Shown: positions 18,432 through 28,791, counted from the first letter of the stretch. The stretch is DNA of 64,000 bases from an uncultured Coriobacteriaceae bacterium (GCA_944322175.1 CALUOB010000001.1:62001-126000), one strand, 5' to 3'. Notes: generated by a model from the sequence alone, not told the origin. Numbers and translations: made by a program.

Positions 18432-18824
18432 ATGAAGTGGTTGAAGTCGAAGGGGCGTATTGTTGCAGCCGTGGGACTTGCCACGATGCTTGTTCTGTCC
18501 TTCGGAGTGTCTGCCTTTGCCTCGTCTGGCACTTTCGGGTATACGCTCCCCGGTTATCAGGAGAACGTTACTGTGCGTTCGGGCACCCGTACGAGTTCGT
18601 CAACGGGCGCGTCTGTTCGAATTGACCAGGGTGGCACAAAAAGGCTTTGGCTGTGGTGCGATGCACCGAAAGTCAACACGCGCGTGACCAATTCGTGCCT
18701 TGTCACAAAGAACACGCGCTATACCCTCTCATATTGGAGTAGGGCAAAGGGAAATGTCTATCTCCGTGCTTGTACGGATGGATGGCAGGAGCCTAATTAT
18801 ATTTCGGGCACCGTGTCGTTCTAG
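18432..18824 (+). CDS. Small Sec-exported protein (DUF2712/bacteriocin-like outline)
   Basis: A 130-residue precursor with a textbook signal peptide (MKWLKSKGRIVAAVGLATMLVLSFGVSAFA, cleavage near residue 30; GGGGA at 18427 is its ribosome site). The mature part is short, Ser/Thr/Tyr/Trp-rich and beta-like: GTFGYTLPGYQENVTVRSG at its start, three Cys residues (in LWCDAP, NSCLV and RACTDG) and a C-terminal YISGTVSF. The layout resembles small DUF2712 or lactococcin-972-like proteins that sit beside two-permease ABC transporters. It is followed by a stable hairpin and then the transporter genes. Being Sec-exported, it is an unusual partner for a radical SAM enzyme. Assignment is by outline only. 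Confidence 0.7.
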   Translation: MKWLKSKGRIVAAVGLATMLVLSFGVSAFASSGTFGYTLPGYQENVTVRSGTRTSSSTGASVRIDQGGTKRLWLWCDAPKVNTRVTNSCLVTKNTRYTLSYWSRAKGNVYLRACTDGWQEPNYISGTVSF

Positions 18825-18856
18825 TCAATTGCGAATTCGCTAATTCTCTCACCAAG

Positions 18857-18897
18857 GGTGCAGGTCTCTTGTGACGATGTCTTACGGGACCTGCACC
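18857..18897 (+). promoter_or_regulatory. Stable hairpin between exported-protein gene and ABC genes
   Basis: ggtgcaggtc (18857-18866) pairs exactly with gacctgcacc (18888-18897) around a 21-nt loop, without a T-run. In bacteriocin operons such hairpins often cause partial termination or protect the precursor mRNA, giving more precursor than transporter. Confidence 0.55.
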
Positions 18898-18924
18898 AAT
18901 TCTGAGTAGAGACAGGTAAGACTC

Positions 18925-19770
18925 ATGCATGGACTGTACAGTGCTTTATTTAAGCACATGCTTCGTCGGTGGCAGTTTTCTGCAGCGATCTTAGCCGCAG
19001 CGTTGTTTGCCCTGGCTTCGTTCTCAGAGACCTGCTTCCGTTATTATGGATCCGATCTCGGCGAAGTGCCGTCGCCTGCTTATGGATGGGCATGGAATAT
19101 GACCGCCATGCAAAATAATTCTGCCAGAATATACTTGTTCTTTTTTATGTTGCCCCTTGCGGCGCTCATATTCTCGGGCAGTGCGCGCCAAGATATTGTG
19201 TCTGGAAGCAGCGCCTGTTTTATTTCTAGAATGTCTTTGCGTCGCTATATCGTGGCGCATGCGGTCATGAGCTTTGTTGCTGGTTTTGCTCTCACCCTCT
19301 CCCTTTTATGCTTATTACAGGCTCTGGCCTTTATAGCGTTCCCGCTGTCAGGGGTTTCTGAAGGCTATATAGATACCCCGATATATCTCGATGTTATTCC
19401 TACGGATGGGATGCTTGCAGGCACAAAGGCTTCCTTGCCGTATGTATACAACGTCATTTTTATGGTATGGACGTCGACTTGGGCGGGGGCTTCCTCTCTG
19501 ATATCGTTCGGGCTGTCGTTGTTGATCAAGGGTAGTAAAGCCTTTGCCCTCTTGTCTCCGACTGCGTTTTGGCTTGCTGTTTTTCAGGTGTCCCCGTTGT
19601 TGCCGTCGTCTTGGTCGGGGTGCCTGTACATGAACCTGTCTTACCCGGACATAGGCTCACAGACGCTCCCCTTCCCTCTGTTCGCAGCCGTTCCGATTGC
19701 CTACCTTGCGTTTGCGCTACTGTTCATCCTCATCGTTGTGCGTGTTGAGGGGAGGGACATATTGCTGTGA
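18925..19770 (+). CDS. ABC transporter permease, island copy 1
   Basis: A 281-residue polytopic membrane protein with about six hydrophobic segments. Its outline (N-terminal span, extracytoplasmic loop containing YGWAWNMT, then paired spans, SRMSLRRYIVAHAVMS loop, further spans) parallels the protein at 46167-47042, which suggests the two are paralogues in equivalent transporters. It starts 28 bases after the hairpin and its stop overlaps the next start (GTGA). Together with the next permease and the ATPase it would form an ABC-2-type exporter or immunity transporter. Confidence 0.8.
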   Translation: MHGLYSALFKHMLRRWQFSAAILAAALFALASFSETCFRYYGSDLGEVPSPAYGWAWNMTAMQNNSARIYLFFFMLPLAALIFSGSARQDIVSGSSACFISRMSLRRYIVAHAVMSFVAGFALTLSLLCLLQALAFIAFPLSGVSEGYIDTPIYLDVIPTDGMLAGTKASLPYVYNVIFMVWTSTWAGASSLISFGLSLLIKGSKAFALLSPTAFWLAVFQVSPLLPSSWSGCLYMNLSYPDIGSQTLPFPLFAAVPIAYLAFALLFILIVVRVEGRDILL

Positions 19771-20474
19771 ATGTCATTCGACGCATGTATGCTCGCAGCA
19801 GCGGCATTCTGTGTTGCTGCGCCGTCCTTGTGCTGGTGTTGCGCCTGTTGCAGCTGTTGCTTTGGCAAGAGCTGGCGGGTGCGTCCTCTTACGAGGCTGC
19901 TGAAAGATACCTCTATTTCAACGGATGCAATATATTTGCATTTGTTTTGGTTCCCCTCTACCTGCTTGGATCAACAAGGGCGCTCCATCTTGTTAACCGT
20001 CCTTTCTATCTATTGCGAAGCGGCGGTATCGTACGAGCGTCCGTGCGTTGCTTGTGTTACGCCTGCGTGCTCGGTGCGGCTGCATCTGTGGTAACGGTGA
20101 CAAGCGGCTGTGCTGCGGTTTGGGCGTCGGGGCCAAGCGAGCCTGACTGGAGTGGTCTTGCATGCTCGGTTCTACTAGGCGGATATGTTTATGCCATAGC
20201 GCTGTTGGCGGGTATTGGTGTTGAGTTGCTATCGGGCTCATCGTCCATGGCTTATCTCGTTGTGCTGTTTTATGGGCTTTGGGATTTCATGGCGCAAAAT
20301 GTTGTTGGAGGCGGAGTTCCCTCTATTGCCTGGGGGTTGGCAAACAGTTCTTCTTGGGCGGGAACGATGCACATGGCATTCTGCTTATCGTATTACTCGT
20401 GTTGGTTGGCCGGGCTTTTTTTGATCGTGTTGCTTGCGTTCTGGCGGATAGAGTACGTGCCCAAACAGGCGTAG
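19767..20474 (+). CDS. ABC transporter permease, island copy 2
   Basis: A 235-residue membrane protein with about six spans (for example ILCCCAVLVLVLRLLQLLL and LAGLFLIVLLAFW). It starts with GTG overlapping the previous TGA, so translation is coupled. Cys-rich first span and Ser/Gly-rich loops are unusual but no catalytic motif is seen. The ATPase gene follows 38 bases later, supporting a permease role. The equivalent gene in the second cluster is at 45313-46170. Confidence 0.78.
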   Translation: MNVIRRMYARSSGILCCCAVLVLVLRLLQLLLWQELAGASSYEAAERYLYFNGCNIFAFVLVPLYLLGSTRALHLVNRPFYLLRSGGIVRASVRCLCYACVLGAAASVVTVTSGCAAVWASGPSEPDWSGLACSVLLGGYVYAIALLAGIGVELLSGSSSMAYLVVLFYGLWDFMAQNVVGGGVPSIAWGLANSSSWAGTMHMAFCLSYYSCWLAGLFLIVLLAFWRIEYVPKQA

Positions 20475-20512
20475 GTTAAACGGGCGCTGATTGTGGGGAG
20501 GCGCGAGCTGAA

Positions 20513-21181
20513 ATGTCTCGAGATCGGACTAAAGACAAGTCGAGCTTTAGCGGCGTATTGCTGGAGAATGTTAGCAAGCGTATCCGCTCCAAGATTGTGT
20601 TGGACGGAGTATCGGCATTGTTCCCGTCGGAAGGTGTCTCTGGTATAAGCGGGGCTAACGGCTCGGGTAAGACGATGTTGCTGCGAGCTATAGCGGGGAT
20701 GATACGGATCGACTCGGGGACAATTTCCGTATTCGGATCTATTGTTGATCGGTGCGGCGAGCTTCCGGTGCGTACAGGAGCGATGATCGAGCCAATCGGG
20801 CTATGGGGTGAGTTTACCGGTCTTGAGAACCTCGAGCTACTTGCTTCACTCCAGACCGGGGGCGTGGAGCCTGGCCCACGGCAGGTTCTTGAGCGAGTCG
20901 GCCTTGACCCTGATGATCGTCGCATAGTTAGGGACTATAGTCTTGGCATGAAGCAGAGGCTCTGTCTTGCTCAGGCAATTATGGGAGCGCCACGGCTGCT
21001 TCTCCTTGATGAGCCTACTAATGCGCTTGATGACAATGGGAAAAAGCTTATGAGAAGTGTGGTTGCGGCGGAACGCGAGCGTGGCGCTGCGATCGTTCTT
21101 GTTTCACATGACTTGGAAGAGCTGAATAGCTTATCGGATATTCAGTATTCCATGGCGGACGGTATGCTGCGGCAGAGGTGA
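20513..21181 (+). CDS. ABC transporter ATP-binding protein (island)
   Basis: A 222-residue nucleotide-binding subunit. Walker A is GANGSGKT (in SGISGANGSGKTMLLRAI), the signature is YSLGMKQRL, Walker B is LLLLDEPTNAL and the switch His follows in LVSHDLEEL. It is of the small CcmA/bacitracin-export type and shares wording with the protein at 44672-45316 (GSGKTML, SLGMKQRL, VVAAERERGAA), so they are paralogues. The next gene overlaps its stop by 4 bases. Confidence 0.93.
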   Translation: MSRDRTKDKSSFSGVLLENVSKRIRSKIVLDGVSALFPSEGVSGISGANGSGKTMLLRAIAGMIRIDSGTISVFGSIVDRCGELPVRTGAMIEPIGLWGEFTGLENLELLASLQTGGVEPGPRQVLERVGLDPDDRRIVRDYSLGMKQRLCLAQAIMGAPRLLLLDEPTNALDDNGKKLMRSVVAAERERGAAIVLVSHDLEELNSLSDIQYSMADGMLRQR

Positions 21182-21894
21182 TCATTGTGAGGAGGGCTTG
21201 CAGAAGGGATCGCATGAGGCGTGCGGTCTTTGTTTTGATGGGTGTGTTGCTGATGAGCGCGACGATGGTAGGCTTTCTGACGCGAATCAGCTTCAGCGAT
21301 TTTGCTTCCGATCCGAGCAGACTCAACAACCTACCTTATATTGCTGCTCCCTATTCGGTCGCCGAAGAACGGCGTTTTACCGGCAGCTCAAAAAAACATG
21401 ATGACTCTTGGCTCATTGAGCAGTCTGAACTAATCGTACACATAAGGTTTAATGGGGAGCGGAAGTATTACGCAAAATCTTTTCTTTCATCAGTTGAGGT
21501 GGCGGGCGTATACAAGGGGAGCGTTGAGCGCTCAGAGTCAGATATTATGATCTATGAGCCACTTGGAGTGTATCAGCTGACGGACCATCGTGCCGTTGTT
21601 GGAGAAGGGGCATATTTGCTTGGCGGAACGCTGATGCGAAGTGGTGCGGAGTATGTCCTGTTTTTGAAACATGCCCCTGCTCGCATGGATGTTCCTAAGG
21701 GCTATGTGCTTCTGGAGTCGCCGCTGGCAAAACTGCCTGTTAGCCGGTCTTGCCCGTATCGTTTGCTTGGCGAAGGGGAAGTCGTATCAATGTCTGAAAC
21801 GGCAAAAGTCGATCTCCTTGTCGCGAGTGAAGATGATTTTAGGAACTATGATTCAAGGTGTCTTGCACTCCTCTCACAGCTTGTTGATGATTAG
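21178..21894 (+). CDS. Membrane-anchored extracytoplasmic protein, unknown function
   Basis: A 238-residue protein with a basic N-terminus, one hydrophobic anchor (VFVLMGVLLMSATMVGFL) and a ~200-residue extracytoplasmic part. GTG at 21178 overlaps the ATPase stop; ATG at 21214 with AAGGGA upstream is an equally plausible start. The soluble part is beta-rich with motifs such as LIVHIRFNGERKYYAKSFLSSVEVAGVYKG and GEGAYLLGGTLMRSGAEYVLFLKH; I do not recognise it. It takes the position held by the anchored protein at 47039-47710 in the second cluster and may act with the transporter. Confidence 0.72.
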   Translation: MIIVRRACRRDRMRRAVFVLMGVLLMSATMVGFLTRISFSDFASDPSRLNNLPYIAAPYSVAEERRFTGSSKKHDDSWLIEQSELIVHIRFNGERKYYAKSFLSSVEVAGVYKGSVERSESDIMIYEPLGVYQLTDHRAVVGEGAYLLGGTLMRSGAEYVLFLKHAPARMDVPKGYVLLESPLAKLPVSRSCPYRLLGEGEVVSMSETAKVDLLVASEDDFRNYDSRCLALLSQLVDD

Positions 21895-21900
21895 CTCTCG

Positions 21901-22125
21901 ATGGTAGACAGCATGTCGCAGTATCGATCTTTGCTCGTTGTCTATTGCGTAGGTCCTGTGTTTGATGCTTCACGGGAATGGCACGCCGGCTCCGGCAGAG
22001 ATCTGAGTCGCTTGATTGCAAAATCTGTTGCTGCTGCCCGCGGGGAGAATGGAAACAGCACCATGGCTGATGGAATGCGCTGTTCCGTCCGCCAAGCCAA
22101 TGTAGATCAGGTTAACTGGTATTAA
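21901..22125 (+). CDS. Doubtful 74-residue ORF at the island edge
   Basis: An open frame 6 bases after the previous stop, without a clear ribosome site. The predicted peptide begins MVDSMSQYRSLLVVYCVGPV and has no recognisable domain. It may be a degraded remnant or non-coding. Listed because the stretch holds nothing else. Confidence 0.22.
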   Translation: MVDSMSQYRSLLVVYCVGPVFDASREWHAGSGRDLSRLIAKSVAAARGENGNSTMADGMRCSVRQANVDQVNWY

Positions 22126-22187
22126 AATCAGCATACCACTAACGACAGCGTGCTTCTCGCAGCGTAGTATGTTTTGAGAAGTTCAAG

Positions 22188-22251
22188 GATCCGGCACGCC
22201 GAGCGCTTTGCGTACGCGGTGAGCGCAGCAAACGCCTCGGCGTGCCGGATC
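22188..22251. repeat. 64-nt extended hairpin at the right end of the island
   Basis: gatccggcacgccgag (22188-22203) is exactly complementary to 22236-22251, and the inner part (gcgctttgc with gcaaacgc) continues the pairing imperfectly. A weak T-rich tail (cttctgtct) follows. It may terminate the island operon or sit in the glmS leader. Between it and the glmS start no other gene is seen. Confidence 0.75.
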
Positions 22252-22417
22252 TTCTGTCTGACGCAGGCAGAAGGGCTCAGATGTGTTCCCTGCGCCGGCG
22301 AGATGGCATTGCGCGCTGCGCCGTGTCGCTGCCGCAGAGGCGGTGGCGCGGATGGGAGCTCCCGTGCTGACGCGCTCGGCCGCGCCGTGCCTGCGCTGCG
22401 AGTAGGGAGGACCGACT

Positions 22418-24304
<1,887 letters not shown>

Positions 24305-24420
24305 TCGCGGCTTCCCAGGCACCCCACCTTGCCCCTCAATCGTCGGGCATGACCGAGAAGGTCAACGCCCTCCTTGTTCTGGGGTTGCTGGGGCGCGGGG
24401 TTGCCCGTGTTTGTGCATAA

Positions 24421-25029
24421 ACTCTCGACTTGGGAGTAGCTGCCGTTTCTGACCGCCGCATTACTCCCAAGCCGAGACCTTGTGCCGTTTTTTCTGAATA
24501 TTGTCTCGGCTTTGGAGACCCGGAGCTCCTGAGGGGCTCTTCTCGTGTGCGTTTCTCTCCCAAGCAAGGACGTTGTGCAAGACGGGTGGTACATTATCTC
24601 GCCTTGGGAGAATTACGGCTGCTGGAGAACTAAACGGGCGACATTCTGCCGCAACGTCCCGCCTTGGGAGAGAAGGGCAGGCTGGGGCACGGCTAGCCCG
24701 CGGCGTTTCCGCAGGTAGACGCGCCGCTCTTCTCGGCTGCTCTCCAAAGCCGAGATCTTGCGCGCCGAAATCTCTCCCAAGCAGGGACGTTGTGCGAGAA
24801 TCGCGGAGTTTTCCAACTGGCGAGCGCATGTTTCTCCCAAGCAAGGACGTTGGGCCACTTTTCTTACGCAACGTCCCGCCTTGGGAGAGACGGGCTTGCT
24901 GGCGGCTGCGATCTCTCCCAAGCCGGGACAGTGTGTCACCTGCGTGTGAACATCGTCCCGCGTTGAGAGACGGGCGCCTCTAGGATGATCTTCTCGCTAG
25001 GGTGTTTCTCCCAAGCAAGGACGTTGCGC
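24421..25029. repeat. Array 1 of alternating inverted ~24-nt repeats after glmS
   Basis: About 13 copies of a unit close to CTCCCAAGCAAGGACGTTGC occur in both orientations. Forward copies begin near 24463, 24553, 24740, 24771, 24832, 24913 and 25005; reverse copies (CTTGGGAG form) lie near 24421-24439, 24501-24520, 24590-24613, 24651-24674, 24868-24892 and 24950-24971. Spacers are 10-60 bases and not alike. Facing pairs can form stems of up to about 19 bp. No protein-coding gene is supported here; stops and repeats occur in all frames. It resembles REP/BIME clusters. Confidence 0.85.
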
Positions 25030-25273
25030 ACTGATCTTGCCGATGCGCCCCTCTCTTTGGCCGTCGGGCGCGGCATGAATACCCGCTGGCATGAGGTTCT
25101 CGGCCGGTCCCCGAATGTTTCCAAATTATTACAGAAAGCCGGTTTTATGCCGCGCCGCCTGCGTTACCATACGGGCGGCGCGGCGCTTTTGCTGCGCTTA
25201 TCTGTTGGAACGCGCCGCTGCCTGAGGCGGACGGTGCCCGAGGGGCGCAGCCGCGCCCAAGGAGACTGCCGAG

Positions 25274-26437
25274 ATGCCGAGCGAATCCCGAGGTAAGGGC
25301 CGCCGCACGTACACGCTGCCCGATCGTCTTGCAACGCGCCGCAAGGCCGCGCGCGCCGAACGCGAAAGCGCCCGGGCCGAAGAGGAGAAGGGCTTCGAGC
25401 AGGCGGCGTCTGCACCAGAGGGCGAGTCTGCATCTGCCGATGAGGCGCCCGCCAACACGGCGTCCGCAGACGGTGCGGCCGCGTCATCGGAGCACGGCTC
25501 GGGCAAGAAGCACCACCACCATCACCACGAGCTGCCCAAGGTCGACATCAAGGCAGAGCTCGAGCGTCTTAAGCGCCTGCGTCGCTACACCATCATCAGG
25601 CGCATCTTCCAGATCTGCTCGGTGGTGCTCTCCGCCTTCCTGCAGGCTTACGCTATCCAAACGTTCGTGCAGCCCGCCATGCTGCTTTCGAGCGGCTTTA
25701 CCGGCCTCGCCATCCTCATCGACCGCATCACGTCGCTCTTTGGCCTGAGCTTCCCCACCTTTGTGGGCATGGTTGCGCTCAACATCCCGGTGGCGATCAT
25801 CTGCTGGCGCAGCATCTCCAAGCGCTTCGTGGTGTTCTCGATGCTGCAGGTTGTGCTCTCGTCGCTGTTCCTGCAGATCCTCGACCTCGACCCGGTGCTC
25901 TACGAGCCGCTGCTCGAGGTGGTCTTCGGCGGCTTCGTGTACGGCTTCTCCATCGCGGTTGCCCTGCGCGCCGGCGCCTCGACCGCAGGCACCGACTTCA
26001 TCTCGCTCATGGTCTCCAACAAGACCGGCAAGTCGATCTGGGGCCTCGTGTTTGCGGGCAACTGCGTGGTGCTCGTGATCTTCGGCGCCCTGTTCGGCTG
26101 GACGGCGGCGGCCTACTCCATCGTGTTCCAGTTCATCTCGACCAAGACCATCGAGACCTTCTACCACCGCTACGACCGCATGACGCTGATCATCACCACC
26201 AAGCGCCCCGACGCCATTCTCGCGTCGTACAACGCCACGTACCGCCACGGCTCGTCGGTCGTCGAGGCAACGGGCGGCTACAGCGGCGAGACCTTCTGGC
26301 AGATCACCACGGTGGTCTCGTCGTTCGAGGTCGACGATATCGTTCACCTCGTGCGCATCCAAGACAGCCAGGCCGTGGTAAACATGGTCCGCACCGAGGA
26401 CTTTGTCGGAGGCTTCTACCGCGCTCCCATCGACTAG
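25274..26437 (+). CDS. YitT-family membrane protein with DUF2179 tail
   Basis: A 387-residue protein. After a ~95-residue charged, Ala/Glu-rich cytoplasmic N-terminus there is a natural run of six His residues (KKHHHHHHEL, about residues 78-83), then five to six membrane spans of the YitT type (LQAYAIQTFVQPAMLLSSGFTGLAILI; GASTAGTDFISLMVS), and a C-terminal cytoplasmic DUF2179 domain (YHRYDRMTLIITTKRPD... VEATGGYSGE). YitT proteins are widespread and of unknown transport function. Start ATG 25274 has AAGGAGA 8 bases upstream. It faces kup across a shared terminator. Confidence 0.9.
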   Translation: MPSESRGKGRRTYTLPDRLATRRKAARAERESARAEEEKGFEQAASAPEGESASADEAPANTASADGAAASSEHGSGKKHHHHHHELPKVDIKAELERLKRLRRYTIIRRIFQICSVVLSAFLQAYAIQTFVQPAMLLSSGFTGLAILIDRITSLFGLSFPTFVGMVALNIPVAIICWRSISKRFVVFSMLQVVLSSLFLQILDLDPVLYEPLLEVVFGGFVYGFSIAVALRAGASTAGTDFISLMVSNKTGKSIWGLVFAGNCVVLVIFGALFGWTAAAYSIVFQFISTKTIETFYHRYDRMTLIITTKRPDAILASYNATYRHGSSVVEATGGYSGETFWQITTVVSSFEVDDIVHLVRIQDSQAVVNMVRTEDFVGGFYRAPID

Positions 26438-26529
26438 GGTGCCGGCACAGGACGTGCGCCAGGATGCCCGCGCTCGCTCGGCGCAGGATGTCCGCGCCGC
26501 CGTAGAGAAAAACCGCCCTCCGCACATGC

Positions 26530-26566
26530 AAAAAAGGGACGCCGACCGAGGTCGACGTCCCTTTTG
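26530..26566. terminator. Bidirectional terminator between YitT gene and kup
   Basis: Stem aaaagggacg.../...cgtccctttt with A- and T-runs on both sides, so it can serve both converging genes. Confidence 0.88.
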
Positions 26567-26604
26567 GGTTAAGCGAGAAGCACGGCGCCCCAGCGGCGCG
26601 CCCT

Positions 26605-28791
26605 TTACTTCTTGGCGGGAGCCTTGTGGGCCTTCGCCCCCTCGCCCTTCTTGGCGGAGGCAGCGGCCTTCTCCTGCTCCTGCAGCTTCTTGCGGCGCTG
26701 GGCGCGCGTGCCCGAAAGCGCGTTCAGACGGGCTTCGTCCTGCTCGTGACCGTTGGGCAGGCGCTTGAGCGGCGGGGTCTTCTTGAACTTGGTGAACAGC
26801 GGCATGTACTCGTAGAACACCGAGGAGCTCTCGAGGCCGTACCAGCGCACCGGCGAGCCGGCGACCGAGCGGATGGCGTACTTGAGGGCAATTGCGGAGC
26901 GGGTGGCGCCGTCGACGTCAGAGTCGGGCGCGAGCGTCTTGCGCAGGATGCAGAACTTGAACGAGCCGATGGTGCGCGGCTGCTGGAAGCTCGTGTACTC
27001 GCGGCGCTGCGGCGGCAGCTCGCCCGACTTGGCGAGGTCCTGAACCACGCAGCGGATGTAGGAGTTCACGCGCTGGTTGATCTTGTAGCCCAGGTAGAAG
27101 GTGACCTTGAAGATAAAGTCGGTGCCGTAGTTCTCGACCGAGTAGGTGTAGGTGTGCGGCGCGTTGGTGGTGCGCACGGTCACGAACCAGTAGGTCTGGG
27201 CGCGCTTGGGCTGGCGGTCGAGGATCGAGTAGAGAATGTCGCGGTCGATGCGCTCGGTGCCCGTGATGTTGGTCAGGTACACGAGGTTGTCGGCGATGGG
27301 GTCGATGTCCTCGTCCTCGCGCAGACGGCGCAGCGTGTCGATGTAGTCGCGGATCGGCAGCGTGGTGGCCTGGGCGCGCTCGACGGTGGTGCCGTGGTAC
27401 CAGCACACCATGACGCTCATGATGAGGGCGGCGAGAATAACGGTGAAGTAGCCGCCGTGGGTGAACTTGGTGAGCGAGGACAGGAAGAAGAAGCCCTCGA
27501 GCACGACGAAGAACGCCCCGAAGATCCACGGAAGCAGGCGGATCTTGCGCACCGCGTGCAGGTAGGTGGTCAGCAGCAGCGTGGTCGAGAGCATGGTGAT
27601 GGTGATGGCCAAGCCGTACGCCGCCTCCATGTGCGCCGAGGTCTGGAAGAAGAGCACCACGACGATGCAGCCCACGAACAGCACGTGGTTGACCATGGGG
27701 ATGTAGAGCTGGCCCTTGGTCTCGGCCGGGTAGAACGTCTGCATGTGCGGCATGAGGTTCAGGCGAATGGCCTCGGACACGAGGCTGAACGCGCCGGTGA
27801 TGAGCGCCTGGGAGGCGATGATGGCCGCCATGGTGGAGAGCAGAACCGCAAACGGGCGGATGTTCTGGCCGAGCATCTGGAAGAACGGGTTGAGGTCGGC
27901 CACGCCTACAAGCGCGGGGTCGCCGGCGGCCTGGAGCAGCCAAGCGCCCTGGCCGAGGTAGTTGAGGATCAGGCAGATCTTGACGAAGGGCCAGGTGGCG
28001 TAGATGTTGCCGCGGCCCACGTGGCCCATGTCGGAGTAGAGCGCCTCGGCGCCGGTGGTTGCCAGGAAGCAGCTGCCGAGGATCATGACGCCCGCGTGGT
28101 TGTGCGGGCTAAAGAGGAACATGATGCCGTACAGCGGGTTGAAGGCGCGCAGGATGCTGAGGTTGCCGAGCACGTAGTACAGGCCCGCGCAGCCGAGGAA
28201 GAGGAACCACAGCGTCATGACCGGGCCGAACGCCTTGCCGATGCGGCTCGTGCCGGCGCGCTGCACCATGAACAGGATGCAGACGATGGCGAGCGTGATG
28301 ATGATGACGTTGGTTTGGTTGTCGCCCATGAGCGAGTGCGCAAACGGAATGGTGCGCAAGCCCTCGATGGCGGTGGTGATGGTGACCGCCGGGGTCAGGA
28401 TGCCGTCGGCGAGAAGCGCCGAGCCGCCGAGCATGGCGGGGATGATGAGCCAGCGGCCGCACTTGCGCACGAGCGAGTAGAGCGCGAAGATGCCGCCTTC
28501 GCCGTGGTTGTCGGCTTTGAGCGAGATCAGCACGTACTTGACCGTCGTGAGCAGCGTGACCGTCCAGATCACGAGCGACAGCGACCCGAGCACCAGCTCC
28601 TCGTTGACCGTGGTGATGCCGCCGTTGCCGGCGAGGATCGCCTTGGTGACGTACATGGGCGACGTGCCGATGTCGCCGTACACGACGCCGAGCGTGACGA
28701 GCATCGCCGCCAGGCTGACCGGAATCGCGCCGTGCTTGGCCGATGCCGCCGCGGGCGTTGCCTTGCCCGCGCGAGCTTTCGATAGTTTCAC
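26605..28791 (-). CDS. kup: KUP-family potassium transporter
   Basis: A 728-residue K+ uptake permease (proton-coupled in the family). The N-terminus has the signature LGVVYGDIGTSPMYV, followed by about 12 spans and a ~180-residue cytoplasmic domain (RVNSYIRCVVQDLAKSGELPPQ). Other typical segments are ADNHGEGGIFALYSLVR and GAEALYSDMGHVGRGNI. The C-terminus is a Lys/Ala-rich tail (KLQEQEKAAASAKK). A promoter is seen just upstream inside the end of rlmKL. Confidence 0.96.
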   Translation of the reverse strand: MKLSKARAGKATPAAASAKHGAIPVSLAAMLVTLGVVYGDIGTSPMYVTKAILAGNGGITTVNEELVLGSLSLVIWTVTLLTTVKYVLISLKADNHGEGGIFALYSLVRKCGRWLIIPAMLGGSALLADGILTPAVTITTAIEGLRTIPFAHSLMGDNQTNVIIITLAIVCILFMVQRAGTSRIGKAFGPVMTLWFLFLGCAGLYYVLGNLSILRAFNPLYGIMFLFSPHNHAGVMILGSCFLATTGAEALYSDMGHVGRGNIYATWPFVKICLILNYLGQGAWLLQAAGDPALVGVADLNPFFQMLGQNIRPFAVLLSTMAAIIASQALITGAFSLVSEAIRLNLMPHMQTFYPAETKGQLYIPMVNHVLFVGCIVVVLFFQTSAHMEAAYGLAITITMLSTTLLLTTYLHAVRKIRLLPWIFGAFFVVLEGFFFLSSLTKFTHGGYFTVILAALIMSVMVCWYHGTTVERAQATTLPIRDYIDTLRRLREDEDIDPIADNLVYLTNITGTERIDRDILYSILDRQPKRAQTYWFVTVRTTNAPHTYTYSVENYGTDFIFKVTFYLGYKINQRVNSYIRCVVQDLAKSGELPPQRREYTSFQQPRTIGSFKFCILRKTLAPDSDVDGATRSAIALKYAIRSVAGSPVRWYGLESSSVFYEYMPLFTKFKKTPPLKRLPNGHEQDEARLNALSGTRAQRRKKLQEQEKAAASAKKGEGAKAHKAPAKK

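Noticed and set aside
22252-22417. glmS ribozyme or riboswitch in the glmS leader
   Set aside because: The leader is short after the hairpin and I could not recognise the conserved ribozyme core; the 22188-22251 hairpin does not resemble it.
24421-25029. CRISPR array
   Set aside because: Units occur in both orientations, are degenerate, have spacers of very different length, and there are no cas genes in the window. The same holds for 37500-37994.
24461-25073. Several overlapping ORFs of 60-160 codons in the repeat array after glmS
   Set aside because: They translate the repeat unit itself (recurring QRPCLGE-like peptides) on both strands, with no ribosome sites. Treated as non-coding.
26626-28785. 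719-codon ORF on the plus strand opposite kup
   Set aside because: Shadow frame of a high-GC gene. The minus strand encodes a complete KUP transporter with all family motifs; the plus frame is low-complexity Val/Ala/Gly/Arg/Glu.
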